Assembly: GCF_001647545.1 (NCBI RefSeq)
Contig: NZ_LSZH01000004.1
Coordinates: forward strand, 1 to 50,100
Direction: 5' to 3'
Source of the DNA: Acinetobacter sp. SFB
GTDB taxonomy: Bacteria > Pseudomonadota > Gammaproteobacteria > Pseudomonadales > Moraxellaceae
Length of the DNA: 50,100 nucleotides
Shown: piece after piece, positions 1-8,354 of the stretch
Numbering within the stretch: the stretch's first letter is position 1
How the letters are laid out: the number at the start of each line of letters is the position of its first letter
Notes under the pieces: generated by a model
What the model was told of the DNA's origin: nothing
The model's input: the letters and a program-made list of their open reading frames with translations, nothing else
The model's database searches: none
Translations under genes and position numbers: made by a program

Positions 1-2
1 TT

Positions 3-92
3 GCTCTTCGTCAGAGACAAGAAACAACAAGATAATCTCAACAACTCAGCGCTTCGCGCTTCGTTCGTTTCAACATATCTCGTTGGTATGCG
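3..92 (-). repeat. rRNA operon leader, left inverted copy
   Basis: Read on the minus strand this 90-bp segment matches 49875-49964 at 89 of 90 bases, the only difference being at position 39. It lies immediately downstream of a strong promoter at 96-123, and the right-hand copy leads towards what should be a 16S gene. I infer that it is the transcribed leader of an rRNA operon running leftwards out of the window. The 16S gene itself is not in view. Confidence 0.75.
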
Positions 93-95
93 CCC

Positions 96-123
96 ATTAT
101 AGGGCAATTTCTTACACGTGCAA
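96..123 (-). promoter_or_regulatory. rRNA-type promoter reading leftwards
   Basis: On the minus strand there is TTGCAC at 123-118, a 16-bp spacer, and a perfect TATAAT at 101-96, followed by a GC-rich discriminator. A 16-bp spacer with a GC-rich discriminator is characteristic of stringently controlled rRNA promoters. The right-hand leader has the same architecture. Confidence 0.7.
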
Positions 124-255
124 GCGCTTTTGACTGCTTGCTTTATCGAGTGTGTTTTTTTTATGCACCAAATTGGGTCAATTTTATACAAAACAACTAT
201 AAGATATTGTTTTAAAGCAAAAATATTAATTTTTATATTTCTGCTTTAGTTTGTA

Positions 256-825
256 TTAATTTTTCTCGGGTGCTGCTTTAACAGTCACACTCACGATTTT
301 TACTGCTTGCTTGGGTACATTTTGATGCATGCCAAAGTTTGCAGTCGGTACTTGAGTAATTTTATCGACCACATCCATACCTTTGGTCACTTTACCAAAC
401 ACGGCATAGCCTGCATTCATCTGGCTTTTATTTAGGAAGTCATTATCTACAGTATTAATAAAGAATTGGCTGCTTGCAGAATTTGGATTATTGGTACGCG
501 CCATCGCTAAAGTGCCACGTATATTTTTCAAACCATTATACGATTCATTTTGAATGGGAGCTTTGGTTTGCTTCTCTACCATGTTGGCATCCATTCCTCC
601 CCCCTGGATCATGAAGCCTGGAATCACGCGATGAAAAATGGTGCCGTTATAAAAGTTATCCTTTATATAGCCTTCAAAATTTTTCGCTGAAATAGGTGCT
701 TTATCATTAAAGAGCTCTATTTCAATATTCCCCATAGATGTTTTCATTTCTACAATCGAGTTTGCCGCGATTGCTTGTCCACTCATAAAAATAGCAGCAA
801 CAGCGAATAAGGTTGGTTTTAACAT
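256..825 (-). CDS. ppiA: periplasmic peptidyl-prolyl cis-trans isomerase, cyclophilin type
   Basis: Catalyses cis-trans isomerisation of X-Pro bonds during folding of exported proteins. The 189-residue product begins with a signal peptide (hydrophobic core about residues 5-16, AIA cleavage motif ending near residue 20). The cyclophilin domain follows, with the [13 protein letters not shown] active-site segment and the SQFFINT motif. The length is that expected for a single-domain PpiA-type enzyme. A purine-rich ribosome site lies just upstream of the ATG. The gene is transcribed towards the left rRNA operon and shares no operon with the divergent gene at 928. The symbol is assigned by family; the exact paralogue (PpiA versus another exported cyclophilin) cannot be settled by eye. 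Confidence 0.9.
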   Translation of the reverse strand: MLKPTLFAVAAIFMSGQAIAANSIVEMKTSMGNIEIELFNDKAPISAKNFEGYIKDNFYNGTIFHRVIPGFMIQGGGMDANMVEKQTKAPIQNESYNGLKNIRGTLAMARTNNPNSASSQFFINTVDNDFLNKSQMNAGYAVFGKVTKGMDVVDKITQVPTANFGMHQNVPKQAVKIVSVTVKAAPEKN

Positions 826-927
826 TTCTTTACTCTTCTACTTCAAGTTGTAATTGTGAATATCTATATATTAATCGTTCACTATAAATAAAACAGCATC
901 TCTTTTTGAGAACAAACGAGAATAAAA

Positions 928-1596
928 ATGAGTGAAGAATTAACCACTACAACTTTGCGTCACCACCCACCTTGGCATTTGCAGGGTGATGCCTTTATTT
1001 TAAATTATTGGTTAACGCCGAATTTTATTAAATGCAATCAGACTTTCCAACTTGCTCCCTCTCCCTTGGGTCGATTAGTTCAGGTGATGTTGGTTCGTTA
1101 TCAAGAATCCCCGGTAGGTCCTTATGATGAACTGTTGATTCTAGATCATCCTTTAATGAGCAAAAGACGCTTGTCTTCAATTCCCAAAATTTATGTATCT
1201 ACCGAAGCCTCTATGCTACATGGTCAACATTTTTGGGGAATCCCGAAACAGTTGGCTCAATTTGAATGGTTGATGAAAGATAATGTGGTGTATTGCAATA
1301 TTTCATTTGGGCAGCAAGACATGAGCTTATGCCTACAGAAGTATAAGCACAGCAAGGATTTTTACATTAATAGCCATCATATACCCGCGCGGCTGCTCGG
1401 TATCCATCAGACCTGGCAAGGTTTGCATTATCAGTTCAGCCCTCAATTTCGTGGCAAACTATCCAAGCTCAAACAGGCTTCGTGGAAAAACACGTTGGAG
1501 ATCTTTCCAGATTTTTCCCAAGCCAAATATTTACAGAGCTTTTATGTTCCAGAATTTAGACTTATTCTGCCTACCGCCAAAATTGAGAACAAATAA
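928..1596 (+). CDS. acetoacetate decarboxylase-like protein
   Basis: A 222-residue protein resembling the acetoacetate decarboxylase (ADC) beta-barrel superfamily. Visible features are PWHLQGDAF near the N-terminus, PVGPYDELL in the middle, and HFWGIPKQLA, which corresponds to the ADC segment carrying the Schiff-base lysine. Classical ADC has two adjacent lysines there (GYPKK), whereas this protein has only one. It may therefore be a divergent hydratase or decarboxylase, or a non-catalytic relative; substrate unknown. No signal peptide is seen. The gene is monocistronic and converges on the esterase gene, with the parS palindrome starting at the base after its stop codon. Confidence 0.75.
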   Translation: MSEELTTTTLRHHPPWHLQGDAFILNYWLTPNFIKCNQTFQLAPSPLGRLVQVMLVRYQESPVGPYDELLILDHPLMSKRRLSSIPKIYVSTEASMLHGQHFWGIPKQLAQFEWLMKDNVVYCNISFGQQDMSLCLQKYKHSKDFYINSHHIPARLLGIHQTWQGLHYQFSPQFRGKLSKLKQASWKNTLEIFPDFSQAKYLQSFYVPEFRLILPTAKIENK

Positions 1597-1620
1597 AAGG
1601 TGTTTCACGTGAAACACCTT
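1597..1620. promoter_or_regulatory. parS: parS centromere-like site (perfect palindrome)
   Basis: A perfect 24-bp palindrome whose inner 16 bp, TGTTTCACGTGAAACA at 1601-1616, equals the ParB-binding parS consensus known from Bacillus and matches the core of the gamma-proteobacterial one. It sits between two convergent genes, starting at the base after a stop codon. A hairpin here could also act as a terminator, but there is no T-run on either side, so the centromere reading is stronger. It lies about 20.5 kb from oriC. Confidence 0.85.
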
Positions 1621-1651
1621 AGAACTACAGAGTCGAATTTGTTAAAAAGGC

Positions 1652-2722
1652 TTAAGCGTGTTTATCCCAAAACTTTCTATAGTTCTTACTAATTTCAATG
1701 AAGTACTTTTTGGCTCGATAAGAAACCGGGGTAAGATTCACGAAACCATGCGCTTGATCACTATATTCCTGATAATGCACTTTCACGCCACGATGGCGTA
1801 ACTTGTAGGCATAAATTTCCCCTTCATCATGCAACACATCATGACCCGCTGTAATCACAAAGGCAGGCGCTAATTTGTCATGTTGGCCGTAAGTCGGGGA
1901 AATAATCGGATCATCCAGTTTAACTTGATGTGTATCTGCATAATATTGCGTTACAAAATCGATATCAGTACCGGTCAGAACCAAACCTTCTTTATATGCA
2001 TGGAACGATGGATGACGACTTTTAAAATCGACCGCAGGATAAAGCAATAATTGGGCTTGCGGTGCATAAACTTTATTGACACTACGCTGAGCAACCACTG
2101 CACTAATATTGCCGCCCGCACTATCCCCGGCTACCGAAATTCTGTTCTTTAAAATTTTAAGCTGTTTTCTATTTTGATATACCCATGCCAGTGCATCTTC
2201 ACAGGTTTGGATCAGTTTTGTCGGGCTGGTTTCAGGCGCTAGAGGATAATCGATGCTCAGCACCTGAACCTTTGCATGCACTGCAAGTAAGCGACACACC
2301 TCATCATGAGAGTCCAGACTCCCCACCACAAAACCACCACCATGATAGAACACCACCAGCGGAAGTTTTTTATTCGGTGCAGGATGATAATGCCGCGCGA
2401 AAATGGTGCCGCTATGTAAAGGAAGCCGTATATCTTCAACTCGCTTTACGGGCGTGGACTTGCTCTTAATTGCCTGCATTTGTAAATCAAAAGTTTTACG
2501 CGCGTGGACAACATCTTCGCCGATGAAACCGCTATTGCCCTGTTTTAACTGGGCCGCCATCATGCATTGAATTAAAGGATCCAGTTCAGGATATTGATGT
2601 GGATATCTTAAAATTTTAACTAAAGACTTTTGTGCAAAACTCGGCAATCGATCCAAGGTACGTGCTGCCGTGCCTTGCCCTTTTTCTATCATTGTCTGTA
2701 GCGTTCGATTAAAAGCAACCAT
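1652..2722 (-). CDS. alpha/beta hydrolase, HSL-family esterase/lipase
   Basis: A carboxylesterase of the bacterial hormone-sensitive-lipase family (family IV), 356 residues. The oxyanion-hole motif HGGG is at residues 127-130, the nucleophile elbow GDSAGG at 199-204 (Ser201), and the acid and base are Asp295 and His325 in the expected order. It should hydrolyse short-chain acyl esters; no signal peptide is seen, so it is probably cytoplasmic. An AAGGAAGGG ribosome site precedes the ATG. It stands alone, with no pathway genes beside it, so the natural substrate cannot be inferred. Confidence 0.88.
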   Translation of the reverse strand: MVAFNRTLQTMIEKGQGTAARTLDRLPSFAQKSLVKILRYPHQYPELDPLIQCMMAAQLKQGNSGFIGEDVVHARKTFDLQMQAIKSKSTPVKRVEDIRLPLHSGTIFARHYHPAPNKKLPLVVFYHGGGFVVGSLDSHDEVCRLLAVHAKVQVLSIDYPLAPETSPTKLIQTCEDALAWVYQNRKQLKILKNRISVAGDSAGGNISAVVAQRSVNKVYAPQAQLLLYPAVDFKSRHPSFHAYKEGLVLTGTDIDFVTQYYADTHQVKLDDPIISPTYGQHDKLAPAFVITAGHDVLHDEGEIYAYKLRHRGVKVHYQEYSDQAHGFVNLTPVSYRAKKYFIEISKNYRKFWDKHA

Positions 2723-2924
2723 TAATATCCCTTCCTTTTATTATATTCTTCACATTTTCTACATGATCAGCAAATAAGTGACCATACTCTTATATAAGTC
2801 TAATCATCTGTATACACAGTAAAAACATTCATACGCTAATCTTCTTATAATAACTTGTCATTGACAATTTTCATGTATATTTCGGAGTTTTTTGCTACTC
2901 CTTAAAAGAAGAAGGGTGCAAACC

Positions 2925-3395
2925 ATGACTAAAAAACTGATTATACTCTGTTTAGCGACTACATTTTTAGCTGTAGGTTGTGTGGCATTTCCAGAAGATG
3001 GCGGTTATTACAATGGGGGTTATGATAATCGCTATGACCGTCGTTATGACCGAGATTACGACAATCGATATGACCAAGAACGCAATCGTCAACGTTGGGA
3101 ATATCAACAGCGTCAAAACCGAATTGAACTAGAACGTAAAAAACGTGAGCTTGAGCGTCGTCAGTGGGAACAAAATCGGCAAAAACAGTCTGATTGGGAG
3201 CGTAAAAAACGTGAACAGCAACACCAATTAGAACAGCGTAAAAGATCTGCCGAAAAAAATCGAAATACCCAATCCGATTGGGATCGAAAAAAGCGTGAAC
3301 TTGAACGCCAGCGCTCAGAACAACTGCGTAAAAAAGCTAATACGCAAAATGGTCAAAAAATGCAACAACAACGTAAGTCTCAAGCAAGAACGTAA
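2925..3395 (+). CDS. basic, Arg/Gln-rich lipoprotein, C-terminus frameshifted by a 19-bp duplication
   Basis: A small exported protein with a lipobox-like LAVGC ending the hydrophobic segment, so probably membrane-anchored. After a Gly/Tyr/Asp/Arg stretch (residues about 27-55) the rest is a highly charged Arg/Lys/Glu/Gln repeat, likely helical or coiled coil. I chose ATG 2925 because GAAGAAGGG precedes it and the next codons form a proper signal peptide; an in-frame ATG at 2892 lies upstream. The reading frame ends at TAA 3393-3395, inside the second copy of a perfect 19-bp tandem duplication (3370-3407). With one copy removed the frame continues to TGA 3460-3462 and adds a tail ending RRSNEKHDRRDN. 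Function unknown. Confidence 0.7.
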   Translation: MTKKLIILCLATTFLAVGCVAFPEDGGYYNGGYDNRYDRRYDRDYDNRYDQERNRQRWEYQQRQNRIELERKKRELERRQWEQNRQKQSDWERKKREQQHQLEQRKRSAEKNRNTQSDWDRKKRELERQRSEQLRKKANTQNGQKMQQQRKSQART

Positions 3396-3407
3396 GTCTC
3401 AAGCAAG
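3370..3407. repeat. 19-bp perfect tandem duplication
   Basis: AACGTAAGTCTCAAGCAAG occurs at 3370-3388 and again immediately at 3389-3407. As 19 is not a multiple of three, the second copy shifts the lipoprotein frame and produces the stop at 3393-3395. Confidence 0.95.
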
Positions 3408-3495
3408 CCGTTGGGATGAACATCGTCGCTCTAACGAGAAACATGATCGTCGGGACAACTGATCCGTTTACACTCGCTTCATTTTAATTAACTCA

Positions 3496-3521
3496 ATGCC
3501 CTTTATTGAAAGGGCATTTTT
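3496..3521 (+). terminator. rho-independent terminator
   Basis: ATGCCCTTT and AAAGGGCAT form a 9-bp stem around an ATTG loop, followed by a T-run. It lies after the lipoprotein gene and also after the stop codon the gene would have without its duplication. Confidence 0.8.
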
Positions 3522-3721
3522 ATTGAATTAAAATAATCCAGCTCAGATCCCTATACCTTGTTACTGAAATGATGATTCAAGCCATCCCATATTTAATTTG
3601 CGATATCGCTTAAATAGAGGATAGAAGTCTCCTTGCTACCATCTAGGCTGAATCCTTCAGCTGAAGACACTGTTCTGAGCTTATAAATTATCTCATCCTT
3701 TAGCTCTCTATAATCTGGTAA

Positions 3722-3943
3722 TTACTGCACGGCTTGCGAACTTTGATGAGTAGAACCAGAGTGGGTAGCATCTGCTTGGACCGAAGTATCTGCCTGAACA
3801 CCACTACCGCCTAGTTGCACTTGAGTTGAAACGCCTAGATCTGTAGTAATTTTAACAATCTCAGGATTTTGTGTCGTTTCATTAGAAGTACAACCTAGTA
3901 AAAATAGCAGGAATAATTCATTTAACCCTCCTTTACCTTTCAT
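3722..3943 (-). CDS. small Thr/Ser/Gln-rich lipoprotein, probably damaged at its start
   Basis: A 73-codon frame with a lipobox (FLLGCTSN) followed by a low-complexity Thr/Ser/Gln/Val tail. The first residues (MKGKGGLNE) are poor for a signal peptide and coincide with a strong ribosome site, AAAGGAGGG, at 3934-3926. An ATG follows that site at 3921-3919, but in a different frame that stops after eight codons. Adding one A after that ATG would give MKLFLLFLLGC, an ideal lipoprotein signal. I infer a one-base deletion right after the true start codon; the listed start is only the open one. No family recognised. Confidence 0.4.
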   Translation of the reverse strand: MKGKGGLNELFLLFLLGCTSNETTQNPEIVKITTDLGVSTQVQLGGSGVQADTSVQADATHSGSTHQSSQAVQ

Positions 3944-4011
3944 TGCTCTCTAAAAATTCTTGCTCAACAGATTCATAAATTCTATTCATGCTGGATTTGG
4001 CAAATTTAAGG

Positions 4012-4046
4012 CAAAAAAAAGCTTACCCAGAGGTTGGATAAGCTTA
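4012..4046 (-). terminator. terminator-like hairpin on the minus strand
   Basis: Read on the minus strand, AAGCTTA and TAAGCTT pair around a 13-base loop and are followed by a run of T residues. No convincing gene lies directly upstream on that strand, so it implies a short minus-strand transcript starting between about 4100 and 4400. Confidence 0.55.
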
Positions 4047-4176
4047 GAAAACAAATTTCAAAATACCAAGAAGAAACTACAGCGATAGAATCTAGATGAA
4101 ATAATAATCAATCTAATTTATTTTGTAAAATACATAATTCATTCAATATTGATCGTTTTTAAGTCTAAGTTTGATA

Positions 4177-4302
4177 TTACAGCTCACAACATTCATCGCC
4201 TTTGCATTTTTCTTCCTCATCCGCCCTAATTCATTACTCGATACACACTGAGCTAGAACAAAAAAACTTGATTATTCCAGCAACTGATGCGCAAGTTTTC
4301 AT
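4177..4302 (-). other. possible remnant of a small Cys-rich exported peptide
   Basis: From ATG 4302-4300 a 22-codon frame runs to TAA 4236-4234, with hydrophobic and Cys residues (MKTCASVAGIIKFFCSSSVC). It is followed at once by a second stop and then, in the same frame, 17 open codons ending CKGDECCEL. A cysteine-rich end joined to a signal-like start, on the strand that has the terminator at 4012-4046, could be a decayed small gene or chance. The remaining gap (3944-4424) is AT-rich and holds nothing else I can support beyond the sites listed separately. Confidence 0.2.
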
Positions 4303-4436
4303 ATCAGCCGCTTTGTTGTTTTATCTATTCGCTCACTATTGACTACAAAGAACCTTACAATTTTTGCCTAAATGTTCCAAAAAGCAGAATTTTTGCTGAT
4401 TTTGATTAAATTAAACAGATTTAATTGATTGTCTCG

Positions 4437-4464
4437 CTTGAATTTTTATCGCCTGCCCCGACCT
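4437..4464 (+). promoter_or_regulatory. sigma32-like heat-shock promoter of grpE
   Basis: CTTGAA at 4437-4442, a 13-bp spacer, and CCCCGACCT at 4456-4464 match the RpoH consensus (CTTGAAA, 13-15 bp, CCCCATnT) well. The site lies about 110 bp upstream of the grpE start, as expected for a chaperone gene. Confidence 0.6.
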
Positions 4465-4574
4465 TTGTACTAATCATGAATTTTATCACTCATGGCAGTT
4501 CAGAATTAACCCAGTTAACACTGAAGCCAAAAGGACTGTACATGTTTAAGAACCCATTTAAACGGAGTAAATCT

Positions 4575-5123
4575 ATGGCGGCTGAGCAAAACGAACAAGC
4601 TCAAGATCTAGGGCAAGAGCAAGCTGATCAACAAACAGCACAAACTCAAGCTGAAACTGAGCAGGCTGAAGTTTCAGTTGAAGATTTACAGGCACAGATT
4701 ACAAATCTGGAAGAAAGTTTAAAGCTTGAAAAAGCACGTACCGCCAATGCGGTATATGAAGCGCAAAAAAGTGTGGAACGCATTCAACGTGATGCTGAAA
4801 AGCATAAAGAAATTGTGATTGAAAAATTCGCCAAAGAATTACTCGACACCGTCGATAATTTAGAACGCGCCATTCAAGCTGCTGGTGATACGGAATCTCC
4901 ATTGCTTGAAGGTGTACAACTTACATTGAAATCACTACTTACCACACTAGAAAAATTCGGTGTAGTCGAAGTGAATATGAATAACGGTTTCAATGCAGAC
5001 TTGCATCAAGCAGTGGGTATCGCACCTGATGCTAAAGCAGGTGAAATTGGTACTGTACTGCAAAAAGGTTATACCTTGTCGAACCGTTTGCTTCGTCCAG
5101 CAATGGTCTTAGTCGGTCAATAA
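4575..5123 (+). CDS. grpE: nucleotide exchange factor GrpE
   Basis: Co-chaperone that releases ADP from DnaK. The 182-residue product has a Gln/Glu-rich disordered N-terminus, a long coiled coil (about residues 40-110) and the C-terminal beta-domain with [15 protein letters not shown] and the terminal LLRPAMVLV signature. I chose ATG 4575 because GGAG sits 7 bases upstream; longer in-frame starts at 4425 and 4542 lack such a site and would add an unusual leader. The gene lies 122 bp upstream of dnaK in the same direction and has its own heat-shock-type promoter. dnaJ is not adjacent. Confidence 0.95.
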   Translation: MAAEQNEQAQDLGQEQADQQTAQTQAETEQAEVSVEDLQAQITNLEESLKLEKARTANAVYEAQKSVERIQRDAEKHKEIVIEKFAKELLDTVDNLERAIQAAGDTESPLLEGVQLTLKSLLTTLEKFGVVEVNMNNGFNADLHQAVGIAPDAKAGEIGTVLQKGYTLSNRLLRPAMVLVGQ

Positions 5124-5167
5124 GGTAAAGAAATTCGAGAGTTTTTCACTTTTTTTGATGAAATAAA

Positions 5168-5195
5168 CTTGAAAAAATTTGAATGGCTCTCATAT
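5168..5195 (+). promoter_or_regulatory. sigma32-like promoter of dnaK
   Basis: CTTGAAA at 5168-5174, a 13-bp spacer and TCTCATAT at 5188-5195 (6 of 8 matches to the RpoH -10) lie 50 bp upstream of dnaK. The gene can therefore be induced independently of readthrough from grpE. Confidence 0.5.
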
Positions 5196-5245
5196 CGGAT
5201 AACAAGCAAAAGCATTGCAAAAAATAATTTTGAGGAAGCATCCAA

Positions 5246-7189
5246 ATGGCTAAAATCATTGGTATTGATTTAGGTACTACAAACTCTTGCGTAGCAGTAC
5301 TTGAAGGCGACAAAGTTAAAGTTATCGACAACGCTGAAGGCGCTCGTACAACTCCATCAATTATTGCTTATAAAGATGGCGAAATTTTGGTGGGTCAATC
5401 TGCTAAACGTCAAGCGGTAACCAACCCTAAAAATACATTATTCGCGATCAAACGTTTGATCGGTCGTAAGTATCAAGACCAAGCGGTTCAAAAAGATATC
5501 GGTCTGGTACCTTACAAAATCATTCAGGCAGACAATGGTGATGCTTGGGTTGATGTAAACGATAAAAAATTGGCACCACAACAAGTTTCTGCTGAAATCT
5601 TGAAAAAGATGAAAAAAACTGCAGAAGATTATTTGGGTGAAACTGTTACAGAAGCGGTGATTACCGTTCCTGCTTACTTTAATGATGCACAACGTCAAGC
5701 CACTAAAGATGCAGGCCGAATTGCCGGTCTTGATGTTAAACGTATCATCAACGAACCAACTGCTGCGGCTCTTGCGTTCGGTATGGACAAAAAAGAAGGC
5801 GATCGTAAAATCGCGGTTTACGACTTGGGTGGTGGTACTTTCGACGTATCCATCATTGAAATTGCTGACCTAGATGGCGACCAGCAAATTGAAGTATTGT
5901 CGACCAACGGTGATACTTTCCTAGGCGGTGAAGACTTCGATAACGCAATCATTGAATACTTGGTTGAAGAGTTCAAGAAAGAACAAGGCTTTAACTTAAA
6001 ACAAGATCCACTTGCGTTACAACGTTTGAAAGAAGCTGCGGAAAAAGCAAAAATCGAGCTTTCTTCTTCTAACGCAACTGAAATCAACCTTCCGTACATC
6101 ACAGCTGATGCGACTGGTCCTAAACACTTGGTGATCAACGTAACTCGCTCAAAACTTGAAGGTTTAGTTGCTGATTTAGTTGCGCGTACCATTGAGCCTT
6201 GCCGTATTGCACTAAAAGATGCTGGTCTTTCGACTTCAGACATCTCTGACGTAATCTTGGTAGGTGGTCAATCACGTATGCCAATGGTTCAACAAAAAGT
6301 TCAAGAATTTTTCGGTAAAGAGCCACGTAAAGATGTGAATCCTGACGAAGCAGTTGCGATGGGTGCGGCGATTCAAGGTGCAGTATTGTCTGGTGACAAA
6401 ACTGACGTATTGCTTCTAGACGTAACGCCGTTGACCCTTGGTATTGAAACCATGGGCGGCGTGTTAACAGCAATCATCGAGAAAAACACCACGATTCCTG
6501 CGAAGAAATCTCAAGTGTTCTCAACTGCTGCTGACAACCAACCTGCTGTAGACATTTCTGTGTTCCAGGGTGAACGTAAAATGGCGCAGCAAAACAAATT
6601 GTTGGGTAACTTCCAATTGGGCGACATTCCACCTGCTCCACGTGGTGTGCCACAAATTGAAGTATCTTTCGACATCAATGCGGATGGTATTTTGAAAGTG
6701 TCTGCCAAAGACAAGAGCACGGGTAAAGAACAATCCATTCAAATTAAAGCAAACTCAGGTTTGAGCGATGCTGAAATTGAAGCGATGATTAAAGATGCTG
6801 AAGCGAATGCTGAAGAAGATCGTAAGTTCGAAGAACTTGCTAAAGCACGTAACGAAGCAGATGCTCTTGTTGCTAGCGCGCAAAAAGCAGTGAAAGATCT
6901 TGGCGAACAAGTCACTGCAGACGAAAAAACTGCAATCGAAACTGCGGTTTCTGAGCTTGAAGCTTCAACGAAAGAAAATGATGTTGAAGAAATCAAAGCG
7001 AAAACTGAAGCGCTGCAAAACATCATCATGCCGATTAGCCAACGTGCTTATGAAGCTGCGCAAGGCGCTCAAGGTGGCGCTGAAGGTTTTGACCCGAGTG
7101 CCTTCCAAGGTGATGCAGGTCAATCTCAAAAAGCGGACGACGGCGTTGTAGATGCTGAGTTCACTGAAGTTAAAGATGACAAAAAATAA
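5246..7189 (+). CDS. dnaK: molecular chaperone DnaK (Hsp70)
   Basis: Main Hsp70 ATP-dependent foldase of the cytosol, working with GrpE (next gene upstream) and DnaJ (not in this window). The full-length 647-residue product has the ATPase motifs GIDLGTTNS at residues 6-14, [10 protein letters not shown] near 193 and VGGQSRMP near 340. The substrate-binding domain follows from about 390 and the helical lid from about 510, ending in the typical acidic tail [17 protein letters not shown] precedes the ATG. Expression is probably heat-induced from the promoter at 5168-5195, and transcription ends at the strong hairpin at 7228-7250. Confidence 0.98.
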   Translation: MAKIIGIDLGTTNSCVAVLEGDKVKVIDNAEGARTTPSIIAYKDGEILVGQSAKRQAVTNPKNTLFAIKRLIGRKYQDQAVQKDIGLVPYKIIQADNGDAWVDVNDKKLAPQQVSAEILKKMKKTAEDYLGETVTEAVITVPAYFNDAQRQATKDAGRIAGLDVKRIINEPTAAALAFGMDKKEGDRKIAVYDLGGGTFDVSIIEIADLDGDQQIEVLSTNGDTFLGGEDFDNAIIEYLVEEFKKEQGFNLKQDPLALQRLKEAAEKAKIELSSSNATEINLPYITADATGPKHLVINVTRSKLEGLVADLVARTIEPCRIALKDAGLSTSDISDVILVGGQSRMPMVQQKVQEFFGKEPRKDVNPDEAVAMGAAIQGAVLSGDKTDVLLLDVTPLTLGIETMGGVLTAIIEKNTTIPAKKSQVFSTAADNQPAVDISVFQGERKMAQQNKLLGNFQLGDIPPAPRGVPQIEVSFDINADGILKVSAKDKSTGKEQSIQIKANSGLSDAEIEAMIKDAEANAEEDRKFEELAKARNEADALVASAQKAVKDLGEQVTADEKTAIETAVSELEASTKENDVEEIKAKTEALQNIIMPISQRAYEAAQGAQGGAEGFDPSAFQGDAGQSQKADDGVVDAEFTEVKDDKK

Positions 7190-7227
7190 TTTGTCGCTTT
7201 AATTTGATTTGAAAAAGTTAAAAAAGA

Positions 7228-7250
7228 CCGCGCGAAAGCGCGGTTTTTTT
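7228..7250 (+). terminator. dnaK terminator
   Basis: CCGCGC, a GAAA tetraloop and GCGCGG are followed by seven T residues, about 40 bp after the dnaK stop. A textbook intrinsic terminator. Confidence 0.92.
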
Positions 7251-7310
7251 ATTTCTACAATTCGAATAAATGTTATACAGTAATTAAAATAAATAACTTT
7301 TTAAGCCCTT

Positions 7311-8222
7311 ATGCGCTTGGTTGTGCTCTGCCTTTTGGTCATGTTCTTTTTGCTCATGACTTATCAAACTCGAAACCATCCACAAACTCGGCACAATAAT
7401 CTGTTGGACCGTATTCAGCATCCATTCGATACACGGCTGCGTTATCGTATTGCAGAAGTCGATCCGCGTTTTGGCTTAACTGAAAATGAAGTGCAGCTCA
7501 TTAGCCAACAAGCCACGGATATTTGGAAACAAGGTACAGGCAAAGATTATTTTGTCTATGATCCGGATGCCACACTGGCGATTCATTTAATTTATGATCA
7601 ACGTCAAGATGAATCGAATCAACGCCGCCAACAGCTAGGCCATATCGAACAAGATCAGCAAATCTGGTCGAATAAGAATCAAAATCTCAAACAATTTAAA
7701 CAAGAACTAAACCGTGCTAATGGTCTGCTGGAGGCTAAAAAAACCCAGCTTGATATGCAATTAGGTCAATATAATCAGAAAATTGCCATGATCAATCACA
7801 ATGGGGGTGTAAATCCTGCGCAACGCGATCAGTTCATACAACAACATCATCAATTACAACAACAAATTTTTGCCCTAGAGCAGGAAATCAATTTGTATAA
7901 CCAAAAAATTCAGCAACTGAATAGCCATGTGGATGAACTGAATCAAATTAACCATCAGTTAAATCAATCTGTCGAGCAATTTAATCAGCGCTTTCAACCG
8001 CATTTATTTGATAAAGGCTTATTTAATGGTAAGCAAATTAATATTTATGAATTCGAGTCAGCAGACGATTTACGTCTAACCCTAGCACATGAATTTGGAC
8101 ATGCACTCGGCTTAGAACACAATCAAGATCCTCAAGCGCTGATGTATCCGGTAATGAAAGATCAACAGATGCAAAATTTTAGATTATCGGCAGCGGATTT
8201 AGCCTTATTACGGGCACGTTAA
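7311..8222 (+). CDS. matrixin-type zinc metalloprotease with coiled-coil insert
   Basis: A 303-residue metzincin-like protease. A hydrophobic N-terminus (about residues 3-16) suggests export with a membrane anchor or signal peptide. The zinc site HEFGHALGLEH is at residues 260-270 (His260, Glu261, His264, His270), followed by a Met-turn candidate at Met278 in ALMYP. Residues about 110-225 are a Gln/Asn/Leu-rich coiled coil, so the catalytic fold is split or preceded by a long helical spacer. Substrate unknown. It is monocistronic after the dnaK terminator. Matrixins of this kind are uncommon in this group; I place the family with confidence but not the role. Confidence 0.8.
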   Translation: MRLVVLCLLVMFFLLMTYQTRNHPQTRHNNLLDRIQHPFDTRLRYRIAEVDPRFGLTENEVQLISQQATDIWKQGTGKDYFVYDPDATLAIHLIYDQRQDESNQRRQQLGHIEQDQQIWSNKNQNLKQFKQELNRANGLLEAKKTQLDMQLGQYNQKIAMINHNGGVNPAQRDQFIQQHHQLQQQIFALEQEINLYNQKIQQLNSHVDELNQINHQLNQSVEQFNQRFQPHLFDKGLFNGKQINIYEFESADDLRLTLAHEFGHALGLEHNQDPQALMYPVMKDQQMQNFRLSAADLALLRAR

Positions 8223-8354
8223 GATTAAACTCGGATACAATGCAAAAATCCCTTACTTTTTATAAGCATATACAGGGCAATAGATCGGAAATCAGGCTCA
8301 TTTCATGCTATTGTGATGTCAATAAATGACAACATAAAATCTCTGGAGACGCGT

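Noticed and set aside
112..125. CACGTG core near the left rRNA promoter as a fourth parS
   Set aside because: The flanks (TCTTA and CAAGC) mismatch the consensus at three positions, and the core overlaps the -35 element.
2185..2469. Plus-strand open frame of 94 codons within the esterase gene
   Set aside because: It is antisense to a gene with a complete catalytic triad and shows no ribosome site or family features.
6135..7029. Long open frames antisense to dnaK
   Set aside because: They lie fully inside a conserved gene and reflect its codon use; nothing supports expression.
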